Shown here: piece after piece, positions 8,524 to 16,371 of the stretch
How the letters are laid out: each line of letters begins with the position of its first letter
Numbering within the stretch: the stretch's first letter is position 1
Translations under genes and position numbers: made by a program
Assembly: GCA_017308575.1 (NCBI GenBank)
Contig: JAFKEQ010000003.1
Coordinates: forward strand, 248,001-312,000
Direction of reading: 5' to 3'
DNA from: Afipia sp.
Lineage (GTDB): Bacteria > Pseudomonadota > Alphaproteobacteria > Rhizobiales > Xanthobacteraceae
DNA: 64,000 bases
The notes under the pieces: model-generated
Told to the model about the DNA's origin: nothing
The model's database searches: none
Seen by the model: the letters and a program-made list of their open reading frames with translations, nothing else

Positions 8524-9441
8524 ATGATGGTACGAAAGCTGTTCCTGCTGGCGGTCGTTGCCATCGTCGCGGGCTGTGCCGCTTTCTGGTTCATCACCAG
8601 GCCCGTGATCGTCACCGCCGCGGCGCTTCCGGCCTACACGCCCGATGCGGTCCGCGGCCAGGCCGTGTTCAACGCGGGCGGCTGCGCGTCGTGTCACGCG
8701 GTGCCGGGCGAGGCGCGCACCATGCTCGGCGGCGGGCTCGCCATTCCTTCTCCGTTCGGCACGTTCTATGTCCCGAATATCTCGCCGCACAAAGAGAACG
8801 GCATCGGCAACTGGAGCGAGGCGGAATTCGTCACCGCCGTGAAGCACGGCACATCGCCTGCGGGCGAGCATTACTATCCGTCGTTTCCCTACGGGTCGTA
8901 TACGCACGCGACCGACAACGACATCCGCGACCTGTTCGCCTACATCAAGACCCTGCCGCCATTGTCCGGCCGTCCGCGTCCGCATGACGTGAAATTCCCG
9001 TTCAACATCCGCCGTCTGGTCGGCGGCTGGAAATTCCTGTTCCTCGACGACAAGCCGTTTACGCCGGACCCGAAACAGTCCGCCGCCTGGAATCGCGGTG
9101 CCTATCTGGTCAACAGCCTCGGCCACTGCGCGGAGTGTCATAGCCCGCGCAATTTCCTCGGCGGCATCGTCGCCTCGCAGCGCTTTGCCGGCGGACCGAA
9201 CCCGGAGGGGCAGGGCTGGGTGCCGAACATCACCCAGAAGGGCCTCAAGGCGTGGTCGGACAAGGAACTGGCCTGGTTCCTCAAGACCGGCGAGACCCCG
9301 GACGGCGATACGGCGGGCGGCTCCATGGCGCGGGTGATCAAGAACACCTCGCAGCTTAGCGACGAGGACCTTGCGGCGATGGCGACCTATCTGAAATCGC
9401 TGCCGCCGGTGGATGGCCCGGAGCGGCCGAAGAAAAGCTGA
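8524..9441 (+). CDS. Membrane-anchored diheme cytochrome c
   Basis: 305 residues with an N-terminal hydrophobic anchor and two heme sites: CASCH (C54, C57, H58) and CAECH (C202, C205, H206). The pattern of two class I domains with VPNIS and LGHCAECHSPRN is that of the cytochrome subunits of membrane-bound alcohol/aldehyde dehydrogenases and CoxL-like hydroxylases. The sequence IVAGC at residues 14-18 could be a lipobox, though the following hydrophobic stretch makes a plain anchor as likely. Probably passes electrons from a periplasmic dehydrogenase to the respiratory chain. Confidence 0.85.
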   Translation: MMVRKLFLLAVVAIVAGCAAFWFITRPVIVTAAALPAYTPDAVRGQAVFNAGGCASCHAVPGEARTMLGGGLAIPSPFGTFYVPNISPHKENGIGNWSEAEFVTAVKHGTSPAGEHYYPSFPYGSYTHATDNDIRDLFAYIKTLPPLSGRPRPHDVKFPFNIRRLVGGWKFLFLDDKPFTPDPKQSAAWNRGAYLVNSLGHCAECHSPRNFLGGIVASQRFAGGPNPEGQGWVPNITQKGLKAWSDKELAWFLKTGETPDGDTAGGSMARVIKNTSQLSDEDLAAMATYLKSLPPVDGPERPKKS

Positions 9442-9459
9442 CGGTAAGAAGAAAAGCTT

Positions 9460-9590
9460 GTCCCGGACGCGGTGCAGCGTTCTTCACGCTGCTCCGCAGA
9501 GCCGGGACCGTTTCAGAACGTGACGGCCGGGATTTGCAACGGTCCCGGTTCAGCAGCGCACCGTTACACGCTGCGCTGCGCCCGGGACAC
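9460..9590. repeat. Family B palindromic repeat, copy 1
   Basis: Left arm GTCCCGGACGCGGTGCAGCG then TTTCACGCTGCTCCGCAGAGCCGGGACCG-like sequence; right arm ACGGTCCCGGTTCAGCAGCG then CACCGTTACACGCTGCGCTGCGCCCGGGAC. About 130 bases with two internal hairpins. Similar copies at 10705, 15144, 22815 and a half copy at 23402. Confidence 0.88.
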
Positions 9591-9704
9591 GGGCTCCCGG
9601 CCTGCATGGCCGCGCCGAAAGCCATGTAAAGAAGCAGGGTTTTCCCGCGGGGCGCCGCATGCTTATTCACGGCATCGCTTGCCCCTGATTTCATCCGTTT
9701 TTCC

Positions 9705-10682
9705 ATGCATATCGTCAAAGCCGTCTCGTTCAAGGTCGCGAGCACCTTGATGTTCGCCATCATGGGCGCGCAGGTGCGTTATCTCGGCGGTGCCTATCCG
9801 GAAGGGCAGGTCGCGTTTTTCCGGTCGGTGTTCGCGCTGATCCCGATCCTGATCGTGTTCGGCTGGCGCGGGCAGCTCAAGGGCGCGCTGCGGACCGATC
9901 GCCCGACCGACCATCTGCTGCGCGGCGTGTTCAGCATTGTCGGCACCTTCGCAACCTTTGCCGCGCTGGCGCGGATACCGATCGCCGATTTCACCGCCAT
10001 CGCATTTGCCTCGCCGCTTCTCACCGTCGTGTTCGCTGCGGTGTTCCTGAAGGAGAAGGTCCACGCCTATCGCTGGTCGGCAGTCGCCTACGGCTTCTGC
10101 GGCGTGATCCTGATGCTGATGCCTTACTTCGGCAATCACGCTGCGCTGACGGCGTCGATGACCGTCGGCATTCTGTTCGCGCTCACCAATGCCTTCACGG
10201 CGGGTGGCGCGTCGATCCAGATCCGCCGCCTGACCGCGACGGAAACCACATCGTCGATCGTGATCTTCATGACGCTGCTGGTGATGCTGGTCTCGCTGCT
10301 GACATTGCCTTTTGGCTGGCGCGTGCCGTCGACATGGCAGGACGTGATGATTTTGGCCGGGATCGGTATTTCCGGCGGCCTCGGCCAGATCTTCTTCACC
10401 GACAGCTACCGCTACGCCCCGGCGTCGTTCCTCGCGCCGTTCGACTACACCGCGATGCTGTGGGCCTTCATGCTCGGCTACTGGTTCTTCGGCGAGGTGC
10501 CGACGCCTTACGTCGTCGGCGGCGCGGTCATTGTCGCCAGCGCCGGAATCTTCGTCATCCTGCGCGAGCGCTATCTCGGCCTCAAGCGGCTGCGCGATAC
10601 GCCGGTGGCGGCGATCGCCACCATGGCCGACAACGAGGAAAATCCCGACGCGCCGGTGACGGACGAGGCCAGGGCGGCGTGA
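9705..10682 (+). CDS. EamA/DMT superfamily membrane transporter
   Basis: 325 residues with about ten hydrophobic helices in two EamA repeats (GAQVRYLGGAYPEGQVAFFRSVFAL at the start; SYRYAPASFLAPFDYTAMLWA in the second half). Inner-membrane drug/metabolite exporter-type protein; substrate cannot be told. The ATG at 9705 has no clear ribosome-binding site; ATG 9750 is an alternative that would shorten helix 1. Flanked on both sides by family B repeats. Confidence 0.85.
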   Translation: MHIVKAVSFKVASTLMFAIMGAQVRYLGGAYPEGQVAFFRSVFALIPILIVFGWRGQLKGALRTDRPTDHLLRGVFSIVGTFATFAALARIPIADFTAIAFASPLLTVVFAAVFLKEKVHAYRWSAVAYGFCGVILMLMPYFGNHAALTASMTVGILFALTNAFTAGGASIQIRRLTATETTSSIVIFMTLLVMLVSLLTLPFGWRVPSTWQDVMILAGIGISGGLGQIFFTDSYRYAPASFLAPFDYTAMLWAFMLGYWFFGEVPTPYVVGGAVIVASAGIFVILRERYLGLKRLRDTPVAAIATMADNEENPDAPVTDEARAA

Positions 10683-10704
10683 ACTGTTTTCCGTCCGCGA
10701 TGGC

Positions 10705-10832
10705 GTCCCGGACGCGATGCAGCGCGTCAGCGGTGCGTCGCAGAGCCGGGACCGTTTCAGAACGTGACGGCCGGGATTTGCAACGGTCCCGGTTCAGCAG
10801 CGCATCGTTTCACGCTGCGCTGCGCCCGGGAC
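10705..10832. repeat. Family B palindromic repeat, copy 2
   Basis: GTCCCGGACGCGATGCAGCG ... GAGCCGGGACCGTTTCAGAA ... then ACGGTCCCGGTTCAGCAGCG and CTGCGCTGCGCCCGGGAC. The middle part (GAACGTGACGGCCGGGATTT) is nearly identical to copy 1, 1.2 kb away, so these two copies are the closest relatives. Confidence 0.88.
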
Positions 10833-10850
10833 ACTTCTTATTCCAGACGC

Positions 10851-11093
10851 TCACACCCCGAACGCCTTGAAGGTGATGATGGTGTAGGTGTCCTGGATGC
10901 CGGGAATGACCTGCAGCTTCTCGTTGACGAAGTGGCCGATGTCGGTCCCGGCGTCGACATAGAACTTCACCAGCAGGTCGTAATTGCCCGCAGTGGAATA
11001 GATCTCCGAGGCGATCTCGGCTTCCGCGATGGCATTGGCCACGGCATAGGATTGGCCCAGCTTGCACTTGATCTGGACGAAAAAGGGAACCAT
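10851..11093 (-). CDS. Stand-alone Lrp/AsnC ligand-binding (RAM) domain protein
   Basis: 80 residues from ATG 11093, chosen because GGGAG lies 7 bases upstream; an upstream TTG at 11111 would add six residues without a site. The whole protein is one alpha-beta sandwich RAM domain (VPFFVQIKCKLGQ at the start, STAGNYDLLVKFYVD and ITFKAFGV later) with no helix-turn-helix. Such single-domain proteins bind amino acids or modulate full-length Lrp/AsnC regulators. It ends 18 bases from a family B repeat. Confidence 0.8.
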   Translation of the reverse strand: MVPFFVQIKCKLGQSYAVANAIAEAEIASEIYSTAGNYDLLVKFYVDAGTDIGHFVNEKLQVIPGIQDTYTIITFKAFGV

Positions 11094-11189
11094 CGCTGCT
11101 ACTCCCGGCAAGCTGACTCGTAAGGGCCTTGAATTCCGGCAATAGAGCTAAATCTGGCGTGCATGGCAAGGCGGCTGGCTGATCCTCTT

Positions 11190-11346
11190 TCTTCACCTCT
11201 CCCGTGGGGAGAGGTCGACTTCGCGGCAGCGAAGTCGGGTGAGGGCGTAGAATCTCTCGGGAGATTTAGATCCCCTGACCCCGACCCTCTCCCCAAAAAG
11301 GGCGTTCACGCCCGTCTTCGACGGGCTATGGAGAGGGGGAGCAGCG
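11190..11346. repeat. Intergenic hairpin-rich repeat (family E, CTCTCCC/GGGAGAG type)
   Basis: CACCTCTCCCGTGGGGAGAGG opens the element; CGACTTCGCGGCAGCGAAGTCG and AATCTCTCGGGAGATT are internal hairpins; GACCCTCTCC ... GGGCGTTCACGCCC ... GGAGAGGGGGAGC closes it. It fills most of the gap between the Lrp-like gene and thiD. No open frame with coding character was seen. Confidence 0.8.
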
Positions 11347-11434
11347 CCTGCGTTGCAATGCTTCTCTGCCCGGTCAAAATGATCTAGAGCGTTGATGCGG
11401 ACCGTGGAAAGTCCGGTTTAACGGCGAGACGTCC

Positions 11435-12238
11435 ATGACCATCCCGATTGCGCTGACCATTGCAGGCTCCGATTCCAGCGGCGGCGCGGGCATCCAGGCC
11501 GACCTGAAGACCTTCGCGGCCTGCGGCGTCTACGGCGCGTCGGTCATCGCCGCGCTGACCGCGCAGAACACGCGCGGCGTCACCGGCATTCATGATGTGC
11601 CCGCCGATTTCATCACCGCGCAGATCGATGCGGTGTTCAGCGATTTCGATGTGAAGGCGGTGAAGATCGGCATGGTGGCGCGGGTCGAGGCGATCGATGC
11701 CATCGTTGCCGGGCTGGACCGCTGGTCGTCACAGCATGTCGTGGTCGATCCGGTGATGGTTGCGACTTCGGGCGATCGTCTGCTGTCGCCGGATGCGATC
11801 GACGCGCTGCGCACGCGCCTGTTTCCCCGCGCGTCTCTCATCACGCCGAACCTGCCGGAAGCCGCGGCGCTGCTCGGCGAAGCCATTGCGGAGAGCGACG
11901 CCGACATCGAAGCGCAGGGCCGGCGGCTGCTCGCGCTTGGGTGTCCTGCCGTACTCATCAAGGGCGGCCACGGTCACGGACCGGAGAGCACCGACTGGCT
12001 GATCGATGGCGCGTCCGTGATCCGGCTGGCCGCGCCGCGCATCGATACGCGCAACACCCACGGCACCGGCTGCTCGCTGTCGTCGGCGATCGCGGCCGGG
12101 CTTGCGAAGGGGCAGGAGCTTGAGGCCGCCGTGCGCGCGGCCAAGGCCTATATCAGCGCGGCGATTGCCGCTGCGGACCGGCTGAACGTCGGCCACGGCC
12201 ACGGTCCGATCCATCATTTCCACGCGTTCGACACTTAA
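11435..12238 (+). CDS. thiD: Hydroxymethylpyrimidine/phosphomethylpyrimidine kinase
   Basis: 267 residues, standard ThiD length. Starts [20 protein letters not shown], the substrate and ATP-site signature, and ends with the ribokinase-fold anion hole [21 protein letters not shown]. Phosphorylates HMP and HMP-P for thiamine pyrophosphate synthesis in the cytoplasm. It stands alone here and no TPP riboswitch-like leader was recognised. Confidence 0.95.
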   Translation: MTIPIALTIAGSDSSGGAGIQADLKTFAACGVYGASVIAALTAQNTRGVTGIHDVPADFITAQIDAVFSDFDVKAVKIGMVARVEAIDAIVAGLDRWSSQHVVVDPVMVATSGDRLLSPDAIDALRTRLFPRASLITPNLPEAAALLGEAIAESDADIEAQGRRLLALGCPAVLIKGGHGHGPESTDWLIDGASVIRLAAPRIDTRNTHGTGCSLSSAIAAGLAKGQELEAAVRAAKAYISAAIAAADRLNVGHGHGPIHHFHAFDT

Positions 12239-12267
12239 GGCCGGAATTCAGGTCGCGTGACTTTCGA

Positions 12268-12384
12268 CCGTCATTGCGAGCCAACGGGTCCGGCTTCGCC
12301 GGCCCGATGATAAACTCCGCGAAGCAATCCATAGCAACGAAAAAGGATGGATTGCTTCGTCGCAAATGCTCCTCGCAATGACGG
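12268..12384. repeat. Family A palindromic repeat with an inserted spacer
   Basis: CCGTCATTGCGAGCC on the left and CTCCTCGCAATGACGG on the right, with GCGAAGCAATCCATAGCAAC and GGATTGCTTCGTCGC inside. It is longer than the copies at 3661 and 32907 because a GGTCCGGCTTCGCCGGCCC hairpin is inserted in the left arm. Confidence 0.82.
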
Positions 12385-12535
12385 CTTGCGAGGGAAATCC
12401 CGATCAGGTCCAAGACTATCATGATCTCCGCGCGACAACTCGCCGCGTTTGTCGCCTGATTGTCGTACTCGGCTGTTATCTCGCCAATAAGTGAACGTTA
12501 AGCCTGATTCCATCAGGCAGCTTATTGGACCGAAC

Positions 12536-13195
12536 ATGCCGAGCACCGATCTCGATAAATCCGTTGTTGAAACCGCTTATGCGCGCTGGGCACCGATTTA
12601 CGATGCCGTGTGCGGGCCGGTGATGGTGAAGGGCCGCCGTGCGGCGGCCGCAGCAGCACGTTCCATCGGTGGAAAGATCCTCGAAGTCGGCGTCGGCACC
12701 GGGCTGTCGTTCGACGACTACGACAGCAGCACCGAGATCACCGGCATCGACATGAGCGCGCCGATGCTGGAGAAGGCGCGCGCCAAGATGGCGAGCGGAA
12801 AGTATCCGTTCGTGAAGGGAGTCCATCAGATGGACGCCCATCACATGACCTTCGCGGACGCGACCTTCGACTGCGTGGTCGCGCAGTTCGTCATCACGCT
12901 GGTCGCCAATCCCGAGCAGGTGCTGTCCGAATGCCACCGCGTGGTGAAGCCGGGCGGCCGCATCATCCTCGTCAATCATCTCTATTCGGAAGTCGGCGTC
13001 GCCGCTGCCGTCGAGCGCTGGGCCGCGAAGAAAACCCGCGGCCTCGGTCTTCGCCCGGAATTTCCTTTCGGGCGGCTGCAGGCATGGGCGCAATCAAACG
13101 CAAGCACCACCTTGGTGGAGCGGCGGAAAGTTGCGCCGTTCGGCATCTACACACTGGTTTGTTTCGAGCGCACGGCAGCCTCAAAGGCGGCGTGA
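12536..13195 (+). CDS. pmtA: Phosphatidylethanolamine N-methyltransferase (PmtA-like)
   Basis: 219 residues from ATG 12536; an upstream GTG at 12491 is possible. VVETAYARWAPIYDAVCGPVM followed by SAM motif I ILEVGVGTGLSFDDY, then VTLVANPEQVLSE and RVVKPGGRIILVNH, match the Rhodobacter/Bradyrhizobium-type Pmt family that methylates phosphatidylethanolamine toward phosphatidylcholine at the inner membrane. Other small SAM methyltransferases share motif I, so the exact substrate is inferred. It precedes an LpxH-like and a glycosyltransferase gene. Confidence 0.8.
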   Translation: MPSTDLDKSVVETAYARWAPIYDAVCGPVMVKGRRAAAAAARSIGGKILEVGVGTGLSFDDYDSSTEITGIDMSAPMLEKARAKMASGKYPFVKGVHQMDAHHMTFADATFDCVVAQFVITLVANPEQVLSECHRVVKPGGRIILVNHLYSEVGVAAAVERWAAKKTRGLGLRPEFPFGRLQAWAQSNASTTLVERRKVAPFGIYTLVCFERTAASKAA

Positions 13196-13237
13196 GCCGT
13201 CATCGTACTGTCATGGACTTTTGGTAAGGGCTCGCGC

Positions 13238-14050
13238 ATGGAAAGAGACGCTATCAGCGATAGCAGTCCTGAACGACGCTTTCGCACCTTGTTCATCTCC
13301 GACGTTCATCTCGGAGCCCGCGGCTCGCAAGCCGACCGCCTTCTCGACTTCCTCCGCGTCCACGATGCCGAAACGATCTATCTGGTCGGCGACATCATCG
13401 ACGGATGGGCGCTGAAATCGAACTGGCACTGGCCGCAATCCCACAACGACTTCGTGCAGAAGATGCTGCGCAGGGTCCGCAAGGGCGCCAAGGTCATCTA
13501 CATCCCCGGCAATCACGACGAGTTCCTGCGCTCGTACTACGGCACGCATTTCGGCGGCGTCGAGGTGGTCGAAACCGCGATTCACGAAGGCGTGGACGGC
13601 AAGAAGTATCTCGTCATTCACGGCGATATCTTCGACCTCGTGGTGCAGAACGCACGGTGGCTGGCCCATCTCGGCGATCGCGCCTACGATTTTGCGATCC
13701 AGATGAATCGCTTGGTCAATATGTTCCGCAAGCTGTTCGGCCGGCCTTACTGGTCGCTGTCGCAATGGGCCAAGCAGAAGGTGAAGAACGCGGTCAACTA
13801 TATCGGCGCGTTCGAGCAGACGCTGGCGGGCGAAGCCAAGCGCCATGGTGCCGACGGCGTGATCTGCGGCCACATTCACTACGCGACCATCCGCGAAGAG
13901 AACGGCATCCGCTATATGAACTGCGGCGACTGGGTCGAAAGCTGCACCGCGCTGGTCGAGCACGAGGACGGCCGCTTCGAGATTCTCACATGGACGCATC
14001 CGCTGCAGCGGGCACAGCCCGCGGCGCGCATGACCGCGCAGGCGGCCTGA
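13238..14050 (+). CDS. LpxH-like calcineurin-type metallophosphoesterase
   Basis: 270 residues. All metal-ligand motifs of the family are present: SDVHLG, GDIIDGW, GNHDE, VIHGDIFD and CGHIHY. It resembles UDP-2,3-diacylglucosamine hydrolases of the LpxH superfamily, but alphaproteobacteria normally use LpxI for lipid A, so this copy may act on another phospho-lipid or nucleotide lipid. AAGGG precedes the ATG. The stop codon is one base from the start of the glycosyltransferase, so the two are translationally coupled. Confidence 0.82.
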   Translation: MERDAISDSSPERRFRTLFISDVHLGARGSQADRLLDFLRVHDAETIYLVGDIIDGWALKSNWHWPQSHNDFVQKMLRRVRKGAKVIYIPGNHDEFLRSYYGTHFGGVEVVETAIHEGVDGKKYLVIHGDIFDLVVQNARWLAHLGDRAYDFAIQMNRLVNMFRKLFGRPYWSLSQWAKQKVKNAVNYIGAFEQTLAGEAKRHGADGVICGHIHYATIREENGIRYMNCGDWVESCTALVEHEDGRFEILTWTHPLQRAQPAARMTAQAA

Positions 14051-14051
14051 T

Positions 14052-15125
14052 ATGCGTATCCTCGTCGCGACCGATGCGTGGCATCCGCAGGTCAACGGCG
14101 TGGTGCGGACGCTCACCAAGATGGCGGAGGCCGCGGCGCAGATCGGCGTCGACGTCCAGTTCCTGACGCCGCAATCGTTCCGCACCATCGCGCTTCCGAG
14201 CTACGCCGACATTCAACTCGCGCTGCCGCGGCCGGGCAAGATCGCGCGCATGATCGAAGAGGCGCAGCCGGACTACGTCCACATCGCGACCGAAGGTCCG
14301 ATCGGGATTCTGGTGCGGCGCTATTGCCTGAAAAACAAGGTGCCGTTCACCACCAGCTTCCACACCCGCTTTCCGGAATATATCTCCGCGCGCTTTCCGA
14401 TTCCGGAATCCTGGGTCTGGGCGGCGATGCGTTATTTTCACGGCAGCAGCGATGCGGTGATGGCGGCAACGCCTGCGCTCGCCGATGAACTGCGCGGGCG
14501 CGGCTTCAGCAACGTCGTGCTGTGGTCGCGCGGTGTCGATGCGGATCTGTTCCGGCCGCGCGATTTCGATCTCCTGCTGCCGCGTCCGGTGTTCCTGTCG
14601 GTCGGCCGTGTCGCGGTCGAGAAGAATCTCGAAGCGTTTCTCGAACTCGACCTGCCCGGCACGAAAGTGATTGTGGGCGACGGTCCGGCCCGCGCGGGGC
14701 TCGAACGCAAATATCCTGACGCGGTGTTTCTCGGCACCATGCAGGGCGAGACTCTGGCGGAAACCTATTCGGCCGCGGACGTTTTCGTCTTTCCGAGCAA
14801 GACCGACACCTTCGGCCTTGTGCTGCTGGAAGCGCTGGCCAGCGGCGTGCCGGTCGCGGCCTTCCCGGTGCCCGGTCCGCTCGACGTGATCGGCGATGCG
14901 CCGGTCGGCGTGCTGAACGACGATCTGCGCGCCGCGTGTCTTGCCGCGCTGAATATCCCGCGCGACAGTTGCCGCGAATTCGCCGCGGCGCGAAGCTGGG
15001 GCGCCTGTGCGCAGGCCTTCATCGACAACGTGACACGTGAGCGCCCGCCGCAGGTGAAGCGCCGCTGGCGTCGCCGTTTGGCCCGCAGGCTGCGGCTGAC
15101 CTCGGAATCGGTGCCGACGGTTTAA
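14052..15125 (+). CDS. Glycosyltransferase family 4 (GDP-mannose/UDP-sugar lipid glycosyltransferase-like)
   Basis: 357 residues with the GT-B layout: VNGVVRTLTKMAEAA (acceptor loop), HTRFPEYISARFPIPESW in the N-terminal domain, FLSVGRVAVEKNLEAFLEL at the domain boundary and the C-terminal EX7E motif in FPSKTDTFGLVLLEALASGVPV. It resembles MgtA/PimB-like alpha-mannosyltransferases and diacylglycerol glycosyltransferases. Coupled to the LpxH-like phosphoesterase, so a glycolipid product is plausible. The C-terminal tail is Arg-rich, which may help membrane binding. Confidence 0.85.
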   Translation: MRILVATDAWHPQVNGVVRTLTKMAEAAAQIGVDVQFLTPQSFRTIALPSYADIQLALPRPGKIARMIEEAQPDYVHIATEGPIGILVRRYCLKNKVPFTTSFHTRFPEYISARFPIPESWVWAAMRYFHGSSDAVMAATPALADELRGRGFSNVVLWSRGVDADLFRPRDFDLLLPRPVFLSVGRVAVEKNLEAFLELDLPGTKVIVGDGPARAGLERKYPDAVFLGTMQGETLAETYSAADVFVFPSKTDTFGLVLLEALASGVPVAAFPVPGPLDVIGDAPVGVLNDDLRAACLAALNIPRDSCREFAAARSWGACAQAFIDNVTRERPPQVKRRWRRRLARRLRLTSESVPTV

Positions 15126-15143
15126 GCCTGTCTGCGGCGCTTG

Positions 15144-15264
15144 TCCCGGACGCGGTGCAGCGTTTTTCACGCTGCTCCGCAGAGCCGGGACCGCATCAGA
15201 CGCCGCACTTGCGACGGTCCCGGTTCAGCAGCGCACCGTTTCACGCTGCGCTGCGCCCGGGACG
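15144..15264. repeat. Family B palindromic repeat, copy 3
   Basis: GTCCCGGACGCGGTGCAGCG, TTTTTCACGCTGCTCCGCAG, AGCCGGGACCGCATCAG, then CGACGGTCCCGGTTCAGCAG, CGCACCGTTTCACGCTGCGC and TGCGCCCGGGAC. Lies 18 bases after the glycosyltransferase stop and ends about 60 bases before the threonine dehydratase start. Confidence 0.88.
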
Positions 15265-15324
15265 CGGTATCGCGAACACCGTCCGCTCCCTTGCCGCGAC
15301 AGGCCAGCGCGCTATACATGCGCC

Positions 15325-16305
15325 ATGACCGATCTCGTTCTCCCCACCGCTGCCGATGTCGATGCCGCCGCGCATGTTCTCGCGCCCGTCGCCGTCCGAA
15401 CCCGCCTGATCTCGTCGCCCGCGCTCGATGCGCTGACTGGCGGGCGCATCTTCCTCAAGCCGGAAGTGCTGCAGCGAACAGGTTCTTTCAAGTTTCGCGG
15501 GGCCTACAACAAGCTGTCCTCCATTCCAGAAGCCGCGCGGAAAGCGGGTGTCGTTGCGTTCTCGTCTGGCAATCACGCACAGGGCGTTGCCGCTGCCGCG
15601 CAGCTTTACGGCATGCCCGCCGCCATCGTGATGCCGTCGGATGCGCCGGTCTCCAAGATCGAGCGGACCAAAGGGTATGGCGCCGAAGTCATTCTCTATG
15701 ATCGCGACAAGGAAGACCGCGATGCGATCGCCCGCGCGCTTGCCGCCGAGCGCGGCGCGACGGTGGTGCCGCCCTACGACGATCCGTTCGTGATCGCGGG
15801 GCAGGGCACCGTGGGCCGCGAGATCGCGGAAGACTTCGCCTCGCTCGGTCTTGCGCCGGACATCGTGTCCTCGCCCGCGTCCGGCGGCGGCCTGATGGCC
15901 GGCATCGCGCTCGCGGTCAAAGCGAAGTTTCCCGCCGCGTCCATGATCACCTCGGAGCCTCATGGCTTCGACGATCATGCGCGTTCGTTCGCAGCCGGTC
16001 ATCGCTCGCCGCACCGCGCGGTGGGGCGCACCATCTGCGACGCGCTGATGGCGACCATCCCTGGCGAGATCACCTTTGCGATCAGCCAGCGCCTCGGCGC
16101 GCAGGGTGTCACCGTGACCGATGACGAAGTGGCGAAGGCCATGGCCTTCGCGTTCCGCGAACTGAAGCTGGTGGTCGAGCCCGGCGGCGCTGTGGCGCTC
16201 GCCGCACTGCTGGCCGGGCATATCGATGCCCGCGGCAAGACGGCGGCGATCGTCCTGTCCGGCGGAAATGTCGATGCGGATCTCTACGCGCGCCTGATTC
16301 AGTAG
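15325..16305 (+). CDS. Threonine dehydratase (threonine/serine ammonia-lyase, PLP)
   Basis: 326 residues, catalytic domain only; no C-terminal ACT regulatory domain, as in the catabolic or serine-racemase-like type. QRTGSFKFRGAYNKL carries the Schiff-base Lys; SSGNHAQGVA is the Asn-loop; SPASGGGLMAGIA is the PLP-phosphate glycine loop. Converts threonine to 2-oxobutanoate, possibly also serine to pyruvate. The lack of ACT domain argues against isoleucine-feedback-regulated IlvA. Confidence 0.88.
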   Translation: MTDLVLPTAADVDAAAHVLAPVAVRTRLISSPALDALTGGRIFLKPEVLQRTGSFKFRGAYNKLSSIPEAARKAGVVAFSSGNHAQGVAAAAQLYGMPAAIVMPSDAPVSKIERTKGYGAEVILYDRDKEDRDAIARALAAERGATVVPPYDDPFVIAGQGTVGREIAEDFASLGLAPDIVSSPASGGGLMAGIALAVKAKFPAASMITSEPHGFDDHARSFAAGHRSPHRAVGRTICDALMATIPGEITFAISQRLGAQGVTVTDDEVAKAMAFAFRELKLVVEPGGAVALAALLAGHIDARGKTAAIVLSGGNVDADLYARLIQ

Positions 16306-16324
16306 GCGTCACGATTTCGCCTTT

Positions 16325-16343
16325 TGCGGCAAGGAATGCCGCA
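16325..16343. terminator. Possible bidirectional terminator between convergent genes
   Basis: TGCGGC-AAGGAAT-GCCGCA hairpin followed by a pyrimidine-rich stretch (TTTCGCCTTTTC) on the plus strand and CAAAAGGCG on the other side. Sits between the convergent threonine dehydratase and the acidic unknown gene. Confidence 0.45.
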
Positions 16344-16371
16344 GTTTCGCCTTTTCACTTTTCGATCAGGC

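Noticed and set aside
11347..11434. TPP riboswitch before thiD
   Set aside because: No thi-box-like conserved CUGAGA or ACCUGA pattern was found in the leader.
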